A stretch of 64,000 bases of DNA, taken from NCBI RefSeq assembly GCF_010093065.1, contig NZ_CP048113.1:248001-312000 (forward strand), written 5' to 3'. Every line of letters starts with the position of its first letter. Within the stretch, counting starts at the first letter, position 1. Position numbers and translations under genes: made by a program. The notes beneath the pieces were generated by a model, which was not told the origin of the DNA, did no database searches, and saw only the letters and a program-made list of their open reading frames with translations. The DNA is from Chitinophaga agri (GTDB taxonomy: Bacteria; Bacteroidota; Bacteroidia; Chitinophagales; Chitinophagaceae). Positions 45,150 through 55,076 of the stretch are shown piece after piece.

Positions 45150-46292
45150 ATGAAGATATTTATTAACGCCCATAACCTCCGGTTTGGTGGAGGAAAGACT
45201 GTCGGGTTTAACCTGATCAACTATTACATAGCCAATCCTGCTGTGTCTGAAATTATGATTGTCGCTCCGGCTGGGTATGGTTACGAGCGCTTTCAGGGAG
45301 TGGATAGCAGGACGAGTATCTATTTTTTGCCAGCCATCTTCAATACATCTGTATTTAAGATCATATCGAATTATGTTGTACTGCCGTTACGAATTGCGCT
45401 TTCACGCACGGACTTTGTCCTAAGCCTGGGCAACGTCGCCGTGCCGACATTGAAACCACAGTTCCTGCTGATACATCAGGCCTATCTGGCCTACCCCGAA
45501 AGTATTGTATGGGACAGGCTCAGACAGAGCGACCGGAAGTTTTACAGGTATATCAGGAATATGCTCAGATTGGTAAAAGCGAATCTGAAATATCCTACAG
45601 TATATGGTGTACAGACAAACACCATGAGAAAGCGGATCAGTAGTATTTACAAGATCCCGAAGGAGGATATTCATGTCATACCCAATGCTGTATCGTTCAC
45701 CAGTTTTAAAAAGGGACGGGCAGGTAGTACGGCCGTGAAGGGACACCAACAGATCAGACTATTGTTCCTGAGCAAATACTTCCCTCACAAGAATTTCGAG
45801 ATACTTTTTAAGGTGGGACTGGAGATCGTGAGCAGAGGGTTGCCCATCCGGATATCCGTTACGATCGACGAAGAGGAGAATGAGGGCAGCAAAAGATTCA
45901 TTGAAACGATCAAGGCGATGGGGTTACATGAGGTGATCATCAACAAAGGGAATGTCCGGCTGGAAGAGATCGCTGCTGCATATGACGAGCATGATGGACT
46001 CTTCCTGCCTACTTTGCTCGAATCATTTTCAGGTTCCTACATAGAAGCGATGTATTTCAGTCGACCCATCTTTACAAGTGATATGGACTTTGCCCGTGAA
46101 GTATGCAGGGACGCGGCTTATTATTTTAATCCGCTTGACGAAGAGGACATCATTTATTGTATTACCGCTGCGTATGACAACAGGACCGAAATGGCGCGTA
46201 AGGTGGAGGCCGGAAGCCGGATCGTGGCACAATCCTATTCCTGGGAGGATATAGGGAGATTTATCGATACCAATGTATTAAAGCTGAAATAA
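45150..46292 (+). CDS. Glycosyltransferase family 4-like
   Basis: A 380-residue GT-B enzyme. N-terminal MKIFINAHNLRFGGGKTVGF holds the acceptor-side glycine loop; the C-terminal half has LLFLSKYFPHKNFEIL and the EX7E-type region HDGLFLPTLLESFSGSYIEA. Start codon 31 bases after the beta-helix gene stop. Donor and acceptor cannot be assigned. Confidence 0.85.
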   Translation: MKIFINAHNLRFGGGKTVGFNLINYYIANPAVSEIMIVAPAGYGYERFQGVDSRTSIYFLPAIFNTSVFKIISNYVVLPLRIALSRTDFVLSLGNVAVPTLKPQFLLIHQAYLAYPESIVWDRLRQSDRKFYRYIRNMLRLVKANLKYPTVYGVQTNTMRKRISSIYKIPKEDIHVIPNAVSFTSFKKGRAGSTAVKGHQQIRLLFLSKYFPHKNFEILFKVGLEIVSRGLPIRISVTIDEEENEGSKRFIETIKAMGLHEVIINKGNVRLEEIAAAYDEHDGLFLPTLLESFSGSYIEAMYFSRPIFTSDMDFAREVCRDAAYYFNPLDEEDIIYCITAAYDNRTEMARKVEAGSRIVAQSYSWEDIGRFIDTNVLKLK

Positions 46293-46322
46293 TATTCCCG
46301 TTCATTATTGAAATTGAAAATT

Positions 46323-47354
46323 ATGTTCAAAGACAAATGTTTACTAATAACAGGAGGGACCGGCTCATTTGGCAATGCCGTGCTAAAGAGGTTCCTCAAT
46401 ACCGATATCGGAGAGATCCGTATATTCAGCAGAGATGAAAAGAAGCAGGATGATATGCGTAATCTTCTTCGCAGCGATAAGGTGAAATTTTACATGGGTG
46501 ATGTACGCGATTTCAGAAGTATCGATAATGCGATGGATGGTGTTAACTACGTATTCCATGCAGCTGCCCTGAAGCAGGTGCCATCCTGTGAGTTCTATCC
46601 TATGGAGGCAGTCAGGACCAATGTCCTGGGAACTGAGAATGTAGTGGAAGCCGCGATCAAACATAAAATAGAAAAACTGATCTGCCTGGGCACAGATAAA
46701 GCGGTGTATCCCATCAATGCAATGGGTATTTCCAAGGCGATGATGGAGAAAGTGGCTATCTCTAAAGCCCGTTTACATACACGTCCGTTGATCACCTGTA
46801 CAAGATACGGGAATGTGATGGCCAGCAGGGGGTCGGTTATTCCGCTGTTCATTTCACAGATCAAAAGTGGAAAGCCCTTAACGATCACTGACCCGGAAAT
46901 GACGCGATTTATGATGTCGCTGAGTAATGCGGTGGAGCTGGTATTATTCGCTTTTAACAACGCCAACCCGGGTGATATATTTGTACAGAAAGCCCCCGCT
47001 TCTACAATAGGTCAGCTGGCAAGGGTATTACTGGATATATTCAATGCCAGCAATGAAATAAAGGTCATAGGTACCAGACATGGAGAGAAACTGTATGAGA
47101 CCCTGCTGACCCGCGAAGAGTTTGGTAAAGCGGAAGATATGGGAGATTTCTACCGCATTGCCGCAGATGACAGAGACCTGAATTATGCTAAATATTTTTC
47201 TGAAGGTAACCAGGAAATAGCAGCGGCACAGGACTATCATTCACACAATACATACCGGCTAAGTGACGAGGAGCTGAAAGATATGCTGCTGAATCTTGAT
47301 TATGTACAGGAACAACTAAACGTAGATCATGAGCGATACAGTAACGCTTATTAA
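46323..47354 (+). CDS. capE: CapE/FnlA/WbjB-type UDP-GlcNAc 4,6-dehydratase/5-epimerase
   Basis: A 343-residue cytoplasmic dehydratase making the first intermediate of UDP-L-FucNAc. ATG 46323 (MFKDKCLLITGG) is preferred to TTG 46308. NAD loop ITGGTGSFGNAVLKRF, the CapE-type IFSRDEKKQDDMR, AAALKQVPSCEFYPMEAV, and LGTDKAVYPINAMGISKAMM with the Met/Lys pair typical of this subgroup. It begins a capE-x-capF-capG block. Confidence 0.9.
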   Translation: MFKDKCLLITGGTGSFGNAVLKRFLNTDIGEIRIFSRDEKKQDDMRNLLRSDKVKFYMGDVRDFRSIDNAMDGVNYVFHAAALKQVPSCEFYPMEAVRTNVLGTENVVEAAIKHKIEKLICLGTDKAVYPINAMGISKAMMEKVAISKARLHTRPLITCTRYGNVMASRGSVIPLFISQIKSGKPLTITDPEMTRFMMSLSNAVELVLFAFNNANPGDIFVQKAPASTIGQLARVLLDIFNASNEIKVIGTRHGEKLYETLLTREEFGKAEDMGDFYRIAADDRDLNYAKYFSEGNQEIAAAQDYHSHNTYRLSDEELKDMLLNLDYVQEQLNVDHERYSNAY

Positions 47355-47787
47355 CGGTAATGTCTTTTCAGATGAGAGAGGAACCCTGCGGTTTGTTAAT
47401 GACTTTTCCTTTCCTGATGTAAAGCGTTTTTATCAGATCATACATCCTTCTACGGCTACCATACGTGCGTGGCAGGGCCATCGGGTAGAGCACAAATATT
47501 TCTACGTTGTCAGCGGCACTTTTGCTGTTGCATGGGTGAAGATAGATGACTGGGACCATCCTTCTCCGGCGCTGGAAGCAGCGTATAAAGTACTTACTGC
47601 GAACAGCCCGGCGGTATTGAGCGTGCCACCAGGGTATGCAAACGGACTGAAGGCGCTGGAACCGGATTCGGTACTGATGATCTATTCTAATCTGACACTG
47701 GAGGGCTCCGCGAATGACCGCTGGTCGTTCAATCCCGCCTGGTGGCTGGACTGGGAAGCGCTCAGCGTAAAGACAGCGACCATTTAA
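47329..47787 (+). CDS. Cupin-type sugar epimerase-like protein (WxcM/RmlC-related)
   Basis: A 152-residue beta-sandwich protein. DERGTLRFVNDFSFPDVKRF resembles the start of 3,5-epimerase-like cupins, and RAWQGHRVEHKYFYVVSGTF carries the His residues; PPGYANGLKALEP is also typical. It overlaps capE by 26 bases and precedes capF by 14 bases. The exact reaction in the L-FucNAc route is unclear. Confidence 0.75.
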   Translation: MSDTVTLINGNVFSDERGTLRFVNDFSFPDVKRFYQIIHPSTATIRAWQGHRVEHKYFYVVSGTFAVAWVKIDDWDHPSPALEAAYKVLTANSPAVLSVPPGYANGLKALEPDSVLMIYSNLTLEGSANDRWSFNPAWWLDWEALSVKTATI

Positions 47788-47801
47788 ATACTATCAACGA
47801 T

Positions 47802-48920
47802 ATGAAAAAAGTAGGTATCAGCGGGCAGCAAGGATTTGTGGGGAGTTACTTATATAACAGGCTGAGTCTGTTGAAAGACGACTATCAGCTTGTACCATTT
47901 GAGAGAGCATTTTTCGACCATGAAGACCAGCTTTCGGCATGGGCCGGACAGTGTGATGTCATCGTGCATCTGGCAGGAATGAACCGTCATGACGATCAGC
48001 AGGTGATCCATGATACGAATATCAGTCTGACGGAACGACTGATCAGCGCTATTAAAAAGGCCGGAAACAGTCCGCACCTATTGTTCTCTTCCTCTACACA
48101 GGAAGAACGCGATAACCTGTACGGACGCTCAAAAAAAGCAGCCAGAAATATACTGAAGGAATGGGCTGATGCACATAACGCGCGGTTCACAGGACTCGTG
48201 ATACCGAATGTATTCGGGCCGTTTGGGAAGCCTTTTTATAATTCGGTGGTGGCGACTTTCTGCTACCAGTTATGCAATGGTGGTGAGCCGAAGGTTGATC
48301 AGGATGGCTTGTTAAAACTGATCTATGTAGATGAATTGTGCGATGAGATCATCAGCTGCATCCGCGGAGAGAATAATGATGCGTTAAAAGAGATCAGCGC
48401 AACCAAGGAATGTCATGTTTCAGAAATACTGGCATCACTACGGGAATTTAAGGCTTTGTATCTTGACAGGGGGATATTCCCCAAGTTGTCGGACAGGTTC
48501 AGCGTACAGCTGTTCAATACCTTCCGCAGTTTCATCGATCATGGTACTTATTTCCCGGTAGCTTTTAAACAGCATACAGATGAAAGAGGAGCCTTTGTGG
48601 AGCTGGTAAAACTTGAGCAGGGGGGACAGGTATCTTTTTCAACAACCGTGCCTGGTATTACCCGCGGTAATCATTTCCACACCAGGAAGATTGAGCGCTT
48701 TGCAGTGATCAAAGGCAAGGCCACTATTCAGTTACGGAGGTATAATACAGATGAGGTTATGAACTTCGAGCTGGATGGGGCATCACCTGCCTATGTGGAC
48801 ATGCCTGTATGGTATACACACAACATTAAGAACACAGGAGAAGAAGATCTATATACAATATTCTGGATCAATGAATTTTTTGATCCCCAGGATGCAGACA
48901 CCTATTTCGAAGTTGTTTAA
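47802..48920 (+). CDS. capF: CapF/FnlB/WbjC-type bifunctional reductase with C-terminal cupin
   Basis: A 372-residue enzyme: SDR domain (GISGQQGFVGSYLYNRL; HLAGMNRHDDQQVIHDTN) then a cupin domain (TDERGAFVELVKLEQGGQVS; GNHFHTRKIERFAVIKGK) as in CapF, which epimerises and reduces the CapE product. ATG 47802 (MKKVGISGQQ) is chosen; the upstream start at 47742 lies in the preceding gene. Confidence 0.92.
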   Translation: MKKVGISGQQGFVGSYLYNRLSLLKDDYQLVPFERAFFDHEDQLSAWAGQCDVIVHLAGMNRHDDQQVIHDTNISLTERLISAIKKAGNSPHLLFSSSTQEERDNLYGRSKKAARNILKEWADAHNARFTGLVIPNVFGPFGKPFYNSVVATFCYQLCNGGEPKVDQDGLLKLIYVDELCDEIISCIRGENNDALKEISATKECHVSEILASLREFKALYLDRGIFPKLSDRFSVQLFNTFRSFIDHGTYFPVAFKQHTDERGAFVELVKLEQGGQVSFSTTVPGITRGNHFHTRKIERFAVIKGKATIQLRRYNTDEVMNFELDGASPAYVDMPVWYTHNIKNTGEEDLYTIFWINEFFDPQDADTYFEVV

Positions 48921-48943
48921 ATAAAAACGTAGGACACGTCAAT

Positions 48944-50092
48944 ATGAGCCAGACTTTAAAAAAGCTGAAAGTACTCACTGTAGTTGGTACAAGACCGGAA
49001 ATAATACGCTTGTCAAGAGTATTGGCAAAGCTGGACGAATCAGTTGCGATAGAACATGTGCTCGTGCATACCGGACAGAATTATGACTACGAATTAAATC
49101 AGATCTTCTTTGAAGACCTGGGACTGAGAAAGCCGGATCATTTTCTGGAGGCTGCAGGTAAGACAGCGACAGAAACGATTGGCCAGATCCTAATCAAAAT
49201 AGACCCGATACTGGAGGCTGAGCAGCCGGATGCCTTCCTGGTACTAGGAGATACCAATAGCTGCCTTTGTGCGATCCCTGCCAAGAAAAGACGCATTCCT
49301 ATTTTCCACATGGAAGCAGGTAACCGCTGTTTTGACCAGCGGGTGCCTGAAGAGACCAACAGGAGAATAGTGGATCATATCAGTGATATCAATCTCACTT
49401 ACTCTGATATAGCAAGAGAATATCTGCTCAGAGAGGGACTACCACCTGACCGGGTCATCAAGACAGGCAGCCCGATGTATGAAGTACTCCATCATTATAT
49501 GCCGAAGGTAAAACAGTCAGATATTTTGCAAAGGCTGACACTGACACCACAGCAGTACTTTGTGGTATCCGCGCATCGGGAGGAGAATATCAACTCGGAC
49601 CGCCATTTCGAAGCCCTGGTAACAACGCTGAATGAAGTGGCGCGGTTGTTTAAGCATCCGGTCATCGTATCAGCACATCCACGTACACGTAAAATGATCG
49701 ACGCACAGCAGATCACGTTTGATCCGCTGGTGAAGCTGATGAAACCAATGGGGCTGAGTGATTATATCGCTTTACAGATGAACGCAAAGGCGGTGTTGTC
49801 AGATAGTGGAACTATTTCGGAAGAGTCTTCCATTCTGAATTTTCCGGCGCTCAACATCAGGGAGGCACACGAAAGGCCGGAAGCGATGGAAGAGGCATCC
49901 GTGATGATGGTGGGACTGAATCCCGAAAGGATCCTGCAGGGGCTCGCACAACTGGATGCGACTCACAAAGCGCAACGTTTGTTCCGGGAAGTGGCTGATT
50001 ACAGCATGCCGAACGTATCGGATAAGGTAGTCAGACTGATCATTTCATATACAGACTATGTAAAGAGAACTGTCTGGAAAAACCTCGATTGA
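48944..50092 (+). CDS. capG: CapG/FnlC/WbjD-type UDP-N-acetyl-hexosamine 2-epimerase
   Basis: A 382-residue non-hydrolysing 2-epimerase. VVGTRPEIIRLSRVLAKL, the GDTNSCLCAIPAKKRRIPIF and HMEAGNRCFDQRVPEE motifs, and DSGTISEESSILNFPALNIR near the C-terminus. After capE and capF it would complete UDP-L-FucNAc. Position and motifs make this assignment firm. Confidence 0.92.
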   Translation: MSQTLKKLKVLTVVGTRPEIIRLSRVLAKLDESVAIEHVLVHTGQNYDYELNQIFFEDLGLRKPDHFLEAAGKTATETIGQILIKIDPILEAEQPDAFLVLGDTNSCLCAIPAKKRRIPIFHMEAGNRCFDQRVPEETNRRIVDHISDINLTYSDIAREYLLREGLPPDRVIKTGSPMYEVLHHYMPKVKQSDILQRLTLTPQQYFVVSAHREENINSDRHFEALVTTLNEVARLFKHPVIVSAHPRTRKMIDAQQITFDPLVKLMKPMGLSDYIALQMNAKAVLSDSGTISEESSILNFPALNIREAHERPEAMEEASVMMVGLNPERILQGLAQLDATHKAQRLFREVADYSMPNVSDKVVRLIISYTDYVKRTVWKNLD

Positions 50093-50093
50093 T

Positions 50094-51320
50094 ATGAAGG
50101 AAAAGACATTGTGGGTATTAACAGAATTATTTTATCCTGAAGAGACATCGACTGCCTACATCATGACGCAGATCAGCCGGCATGTTGCCAACAGCCGGCA
50201 TGTACACGTCATCTGCGGACCAGCAGCTTATCAGCAGTCACGCATCACAGGAGAAGGAGCTGACCTGAGTCGTCTTCAGATCACGCGTGTCAATGCCGGG
50301 AATTTCAATAAGGATAAGCTGATGCAACGCGTCCTGAAGCTGTTGCTGCTAAGTTGTAAGTTGGCATATGCGCTTTTCCGGCGGGCAAAAAGTGGTGATG
50401 ACGTACTGCTCGTAACAAATCCGGCGCCACTGCTGGTCATGGCTTCCTACATCTGTAAATGGAAAAAGCTCAGATGTTATACCATTGTGCATGATGTTTT
50501 TCCCGAAAATCTTGTAGCGGTTAGTCTGATTAAAAAGAAGAGTATCGCTTATAAGCTGCTGAAACGCATATTCGATAAAGCCTATAGCAAGATGTCTGTT
50601 TTACTGGTGATTGGCAGGGATATGAAGGCATTGTTTGAGCAGAAGTTAAATGCCTACAGGCGAAAACCTGAGATCTGTATCGTGGAAAACTGGGCAGATA
50701 TAGACAGTATAATACCAGAAAGCCGGGATAAGAATACACTTGTCCGGCAGCTAGACATTCATAACCGTATTATCTTCCAGTTTGCAGGCAACCTGGGCAG
50801 GGTACAGGGATTAGAGGAGTTATTTGCGGTGATCAGAGAGGTACGTAATCCGGTGCTGCATTTTATGTTTATAGGAGAGGGAGCTATGAAGCAGGAGCTG
50901 AAGCAATATGTTCAGCAGCATGGCTTGACAAATGTGTCTATCCTGGATTCGTTTCCCAGAACCAAACAAACAGAATTCCTGAATGCTACGGATGTGGGCA
51001 TTGTCTCATTGCAGGAAGGTATGATTGGATTGGGGGTACCTTCCAAGTCATATAATATCCTGGCGGCAGGCAAGCCTATACTTTATATTGGAGATGTCGC
51101 GGGAGAGATAGGACAGATGGTGTCCGATAACCAGGTAGGGTGGTGTTTTCAGCTACGCGATAAACAGGAACTGATCAGTTTCTTTGATGCGTTTACGCTG
51201 GCAGATAAAGATCGATTGCTGGCCGCAGGACAGAGGGCAAGAACGCTCGCGGAGGAAGTTTATTCAAGAGAGAAGATGCTGGAGAAGTACGCACAAATAC
51301 TTGTCTATAATGAAAGATAA
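50094..51320 (+). CDS. wbuB: Glycosyltransferase family 4, WbuB-like (probable L-FucNAc transferase)
   Basis: A 408-residue GT-B enzyme starting 1 base after capG. KTLWVLTELFYPEETSTAYI and the middle IIFQFAGNLGRVQGLEELF, then the conserved VGIVSLQEGMIGLGVPSKSY (the EX7E-type loop). WbuB-family transferases are found next to fnlABC/capEFG sets and add L-FucNAc, so the donor assignment is by context. Confidence 0.82.
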   Translation: MKEKTLWVLTELFYPEETSTAYIMTQISRHVANSRHVHVICGPAAYQQSRITGEGADLSRLQITRVNAGNFNKDKLMQRVLKLLLLSCKLAYALFRRAKSGDDVLLVTNPAPLLVMASYICKWKKLRCYTIVHDVFPENLVAVSLIKKKSIAYKLLKRIFDKAYSKMSVLLVIGRDMKALFEQKLNAYRRKPEICIVENWADIDSIIPESRDKNTLVRQLDIHNRIIFQFAGNLGRVQGLEELFAVIREVRNPVLHFMFIGEGAMKQELKQYVQQHGLTNVSILDSFPRTKQTEFLNATDVGIVSLQEGMIGLGVPSKSYNILAAGKPILYIGDVAGEIGQMVSDNQVGWCFQLRDKQELISFFDAFTLADKDRLLAAGQRARTLAEEVYSREKMLEKYAQILVYNER

Positions 51321-52233
51321 CGCGCATGCATTGATCACCGGCGCTTCCGGATTTCTCGGAGGCATGATACTGGACAGGTTATCTGATACCTATCACTTTA
51401 CGACTATTGGCAGAAAGGCCGTTAATGCGCCAGTCCATCTGCAAATGGATCTGGCCAGGGAGATACGGGCCGACATACCAGTACAACAAGTCGTGATTCA
51501 TTGTGCCGGTAAGGCACATGCGGTGCCGCGCACAGCAGCGGAAGAGAAGGCGTTTTATGAGGTGAATCTGGATGGAACGATCAACCTTTGCAGGTCACTC
51601 GAGGCATCCGGAGCAGTTCCTTCATCGATGGTGTTTATCAGTACCGTAGCAGTATATGGACTGGATGAGGGAGAGTTGGTCAGCGAAGCACATTGTTTGA
51701 AAGGAAATACTCCCTATGGTAAGAGTAAAATTGCGGCGGAGCAGTTCCTTACACAATGGGCTACTGAGCAGCATGTGCAGCTGCTGGTACTGCGCCTTCC
51801 ATTAATTGCAGGCATAAACGCACCGGGAAATCTTGGCGCGATGATCAAAGGCATCGCCAGCTCGAGATACATGAGCATAGGAAATGCGACCGCCAGGAAG
51901 AGTATTGTGTGGGCAGGAGATGTTGCCGATCTCATTCCACAGGTGCAGGGGAAGGAAGGGGTCTATAACCTCACAGATGGCCGGCATCCCAGTTTCAGAG
52001 AACTCGAAACATGCATTGCTTCGGCATTGAAGAAGAAACAACCCGTCGCTATACCCGTACAGCTGGCCAGGTTGATCGGCTATGCGGGTGATATGCTGGG
52101 AAGGTATGCGCCGGTGAATAGTGACAAGCTGCGCAAGATTACATCAACATTGACCTTTGACGATACCAAAGCTCGTGAACAACTCGGTTGGAATCCATCA
52201 AGCGTCATAGAAAAACTGTCTACAGCCTTATGA
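51310..52233 (+). CDS. WbpV-like NAD-dependent sugar-nucleotide reductase/epimerase
   Basis: A 307-residue short-chain dehydrogenase. ATG 51310 (MKDNAHALITGASGFLG) is chosen because the longer frame starts inside the preceding glycosyltransferase. GASGFLGGMILDRL NAD loop, FISTVAVYG, TPYGKSKIAAEQF with Tyr-x3-Lys. WbpV reduces UDP-4-keto-6-deoxy-GlcNAc to UDP-QuiNAc, fitting the WbpM-like and WbpL-like genes here. It overlaps both neighbours (11 and 4 bases). Confidence 0.75.
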   Translation: MKDNAHALITGASGFLGGMILDRLSDTYHFTTIGRKAVNAPVHLQMDLAREIRADIPVQQVVIHCAGKAHAVPRTAAEEKAFYEVNLDGTINLCRSLEASGAVPSSMVFISTVAVYGLDEGELVSEAHCLKGNTPYGKSKIAAEQFLTQWATEQHVQLLVLRLPLIAGINAPGNLGAMIKGIASSRYMSIGNATARKSIVWAGDVADLIPQVQGKEGVYNLTDGRHPSFRELETCIASALKKKQPVAIPVQLARLIGYAGDMLGRYAPVNSDKLRKITSTLTFDDTKAREQLGWNPSSVIEKLSTAL

Positions 52234-53183
52234 TTTATCTGATATTGTTTATCTTATTTACAGGCACACTACTGATCTATTTCAGCATAGCGGACCGGTT
52301 TAATATCATAGACAAACCAAATGAAAGAAGTTCACATGCGGCCATCACCATTCGTGGCGGTGGAGTCGTATTTATTATTGCAGCGCTGACGGTATGGGTA
52401 TTAGACCCAAATTTCTGGCTGGTAGTGACTGGACTGCTGATCATTGGCGGCGTTAGTTTTGCGGATGATATATGGACACTGCCGAACCGTATCAGGATCG
52501 TGTTCCATATAACGGCAGTTACATTGATGTTTCTGTATCTGCAGGTGTTTGCTTCGCTCCCTGTTTATCTGATATCCGCTTTGTATATACTCGTGATCGG
52601 TATTATCAATGCCTATAATTTTATGGATGGGATCAACGGCATCACAGGACTGTATAGCCTGGTTATTTTAGCCGGATTACAGTATGTGAACCTGCGGCAG
52701 GTGGCTTTTACAGCGGAGAACCTGATCTGGATCCCGATGCTGGCTACCGGTGCATTTCTGGTATTTAACTTTCGGAAGAAAGCCGTTTGTTTTGCCGGAG
52801 ATGTAGGGAGTGTCACGATTTCATTCTGGATAGTGACGTTGTTATTGCAGCTTATTTTTGCGACGGGCAACTGGCTGTATATTCTCTTCCTCGCAGTATA
52901 TGGTGTAGACGCTGTGCTAACGATCATACACCGGCTTATATTGAGACAAAATATCTTTAAAGCACACAGGTTACACTTTTATCAGTTGCTGGCAAATGAA
53001 TGCAAGGTGCCTCACCTGGTAGTCTCCGTCCTATATGCCATATTGCAGCTGTTGATCATTTGTGTGATTGTGGGCGCTTACCAGGCGGACAGTAGTTTGC
53101 TGATCGCTGTTTGTCTGCTCATGCCACTGGCCATGATATATATTATCCTAAAGCCGCGGATGATGCGCGCTCAAATCAGATAG
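52230..53183 (+). CDS. WbpL/WecA-type undecaprenyl-phosphate sugar-1-phosphate transferase
   Basis: A 317-residue membrane enzyme with about ten helices. Start ATG at 52230 in an ATGA overlap; the longer frame is antisense-like N-terminal noise. MraY/WecA motifs: NIIDKPNERSSHAAITIRGG, SFADDIWTLPNRIRI, INAYNFMDGINGITGL (catalytic DG), and the nucleotide-side AHRLHFYQLLANE. It starts repeat-unit synthesis on the lipid carrier. Confidence 0.9.
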   Translation: MIYLILFILFTGTLLIYFSIADRFNIIDKPNERSSHAAITIRGGGVVFIIAALTVWVLDPNFWLVVTGLLIIGGVSFADDIWTLPNRIRIVFHITAVTLMFLYLQVFASLPVYLISALYILVIGIINAYNFMDGINGITGLYSLVILAGLQYVNLRQVAFTAENLIWIPMLATGAFLVFNFRKKAVCFAGDVGSVTISFWIVTLLLQLIFATGNWLYILFLAVYGVDAVLTIIHRLILRQNIFKAHRLHFYQLLANECKVPHLVVSVLYAILQLLIICVIVGAYQADSSLLIAVCLLMPLAMIYIILKPRMMRAQIR

Positions 53184-53185
53184 TT

Positions 53186-53731
53186 ATGCGTTCATGTTGT
53201 ATTTACGGAATAGGGGGACATGCGAAAGTATTATATGAACTGGTATTACTGAATAATATGCATGTGGCTGGTTTTTTCGATGACAACAGCCCGGCAGGTC
53301 ATCGCTTCAGGGACTTGCCGGTTGAACGTTATAAACAGACGGTCTTTCCAGGTAATGGTGTTATCATTGGGGTTGGGAATAATCAATCCAGAAAGGATAT
53401 CGCCTCGGGACTTACTCATCCTGTATATCATCTGACACACCCTTCAGCTGTCTGTTCAGCAGATGCAAACATAAATGAAGGTACAGTTATTTTATCCCGG
53501 GCAATTATTCAGGCAGATGTGACCATAGGAATGCATTGTATCCTCAATGCAGGATGCGTTGTTGATCATGATGCGATCATTGAAGACTTCGTACATATAG
53601 CCCCACAGGCGTATATTGGCGGTGGTGCCATTGTTGGTGAGGGTGCAGTGATCGGGGCAGGCGCAGTGGTGATGAGACACGCCAGCATTCCGGCCTGGAC
53701 CGTGATACCGCCGAATGTTGTGATTAATTAG
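53186..53731 (+). CDS. NeuD/PglD-family sugar acyltransferase
   Basis: A 181-residue left-handed beta-helix acetyltransferase with N-terminal Rossmann-like part (CCIYGIGGHAKVLYELVLLN). Hexapeptide repeats follow (VTIGMHCILNAGCVVDHDAI, IEDFVHIAPQAYIGGGAIVG) with the catalytic His in VDHD. Starts 3 bases after the transferase, at ATG 53186. It probably acetylates an amino or hydroxyl group on a repeat-unit sugar. Intact, in contrast to the NeuD-like remnant at 36379. Confidence 0.85.
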   Translation: MRSCCIYGIGGHAKVLYELVLLNNMHVAGFFDDNSPAGHRFRDLPVERYKQTVFPGNGVIIGVGNNQSRKDIASGLTHPVYHLTHPSAVCSADANINEGTVILSRAIIQADVTIGMHCILNAGCVVDHDAIIEDFVHIAPQAYIGGGAIVGEGAVIGAGAVVMRHASIPAWTVIPPNVVIN

Positions 53732-53893
53732 GCGTGGAATTTGTTGGCTTGAAGATGCAAAAATTACTTTTATTATCCACGGATATCATTTATCTGTTTA
53801 TTCCACAATGTGCATCTGCGAATCGAGTGCTGTGATGCGTCGCCTTATCTTTTGTTTAGTTCAATAATTAGTTAACATCCCAAACATTTCCTT

Positions 53894-54850
53894 ATGAAAC
53901 GATTACTGCTGTATGCTGTCGTATCCTTACAGGTATTAGTGATTGCCTGCAGGAAGGACTACCATCCTGATGAGGATACTCCAATTACTGAAAAATACCC
54001 GATATCACTGGATGTAAGCGGGTTTAGCCATGTCGTTACAGACTATGATGGCAGAATAGTGATTAATAACGAGAATGCGAGAGACTCAATAGAACAGTAT
54101 ATACATTACATCTACTATCTGGTATTTAATGAATACGGTGGATTGGTAAAAACGATCAGACAGGATGCGGATGATCCGGATTTTGGCGCTATCAGGGATT
54201 CGCTGCCAGCAGGGATTTACAAAATATCTGTTCTTGGTTCTAAAGATCCCGTTGTGATAGGTCCAGAACCGCTCGATTACATTGAAAAGTTTGCCATTTT
54301 CTCATTGCCCGGTACAGATGTATTCTTCAAACAGGTGCAACTCAGTGTAAATGGCCCGGTAAGCCAGCTAATGTCGCTTGACCGGATCATGGCAAAGCTG
54401 AAGGTTACGATAAAGGATATGATCCCTATGACGGCAGCATCATTGAATATTCTTCCGGGGATCTACCCCAGATTTCCGGCGGATGCAAACCTGCCATTAC
54501 CAGGAGCCTTAGATCTTGGTCTGGCCGAGATTACATCCGGCGCAAGATATTCATTATCCTATCGTCCATATAGCCTGCCTATCACAGATTCTCTGAGAGG
54601 TAAAAGTAATGTAAGCGTAGAGATGTACATTGTTACATTGGACACCACCAGGACTTCAGTAGATATTGCCTGTCTGAGTGCAGGAGGCGATACGCTGGGT
54701 GCGAAAACAATAATGACCGCAGATCTTATTGCCAATAAAAAGACAGTGTTGAGCGGCAACCTGTTTGATAATACAGGTGTCGGCGACACAGTAAAAGTTG
54801 TGATCAGTAATCCTGAATGGAAACCAGACAGTATATACGTCGAATTTTAA
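53894..54850 (+). CDS. FimB/Mfa2-like lipoprotein (putative fimbrial anchor family)
   Basis: A 318-residue lipoprotein with lipobox VIAC at residue 19 followed by RKDYHPDED. The body is beta-rich with SLDRIMAKLKVTIKDM and a C-terminal LIANKKTVLSGNLFD, features of Mfa2/FimB fimbrial-anchor proteins. No fimbrillin gene lies nearby, so a fimbrial role is uncertain. Single-gene unit with a terminator after it. Confidence 0.65.
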   Translation: MKRLLLYAVVSLQVLVIACRKDYHPDEDTPITEKYPISLDVSGFSHVVTDYDGRIVINNENARDSIEQYIHYIYYLVFNEYGGLVKTIRQDADDPDFGAIRDSLPAGIYKISVLGSKDPVVIGPEPLDYIEKFAIFSLPGTDVFFKQVQLSVNGPVSQLMSLDRIMAKLKVTIKDMIPMTAASLNILPGIYPRFPADANLPLPGALDLGLAEITSGARYSLSYRPYSLPITDSLRGKSNVSVEMYIVTLDTTRTSVDIACLSAGGDTLGAKTIMTADLIANKKTVLSGNLFDNTGVGDTVKVVISNPEWKPDSIYVEF

Positions 54851-54894
54851 AGTAGTACACAGTATAGTTTAAGCGTTAAGATTGTCTTATTTGT

Positions 54895-54930
54895 GCCCGG
54901 TCCTTCGCAAGGAGTACCGGGCTGTTTATT
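54895..54930 (+). terminator. Rho-independent terminator-like hairpin
   Basis: GCCCGGT (54895-54901) pairs with ACCGGGC (54916-54922), with an inner CCTT/AAGG stem and a CGC loop, followed by TGTTTATTTAT; 45 bases after the lipoprotein stop. Confidence 0.75.
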
Positions 54931-55076
54931 TATATAACCATATCGTATAACCATATCTTTAACACGTTCGTATTAGAATATGATTAAATATAATCGTATA
55001 TTGTGTTTATATTTAGCATGTTACCTATTATAACTTAATTATTCATATTCTATGAGAATGAGATAAACGATATCTT

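Noticed and set aside
53894..54850. Fimbrial operon
   Set aside because: Only one anchor-like lipoprotein is present and no fimbrillin subunit gene.
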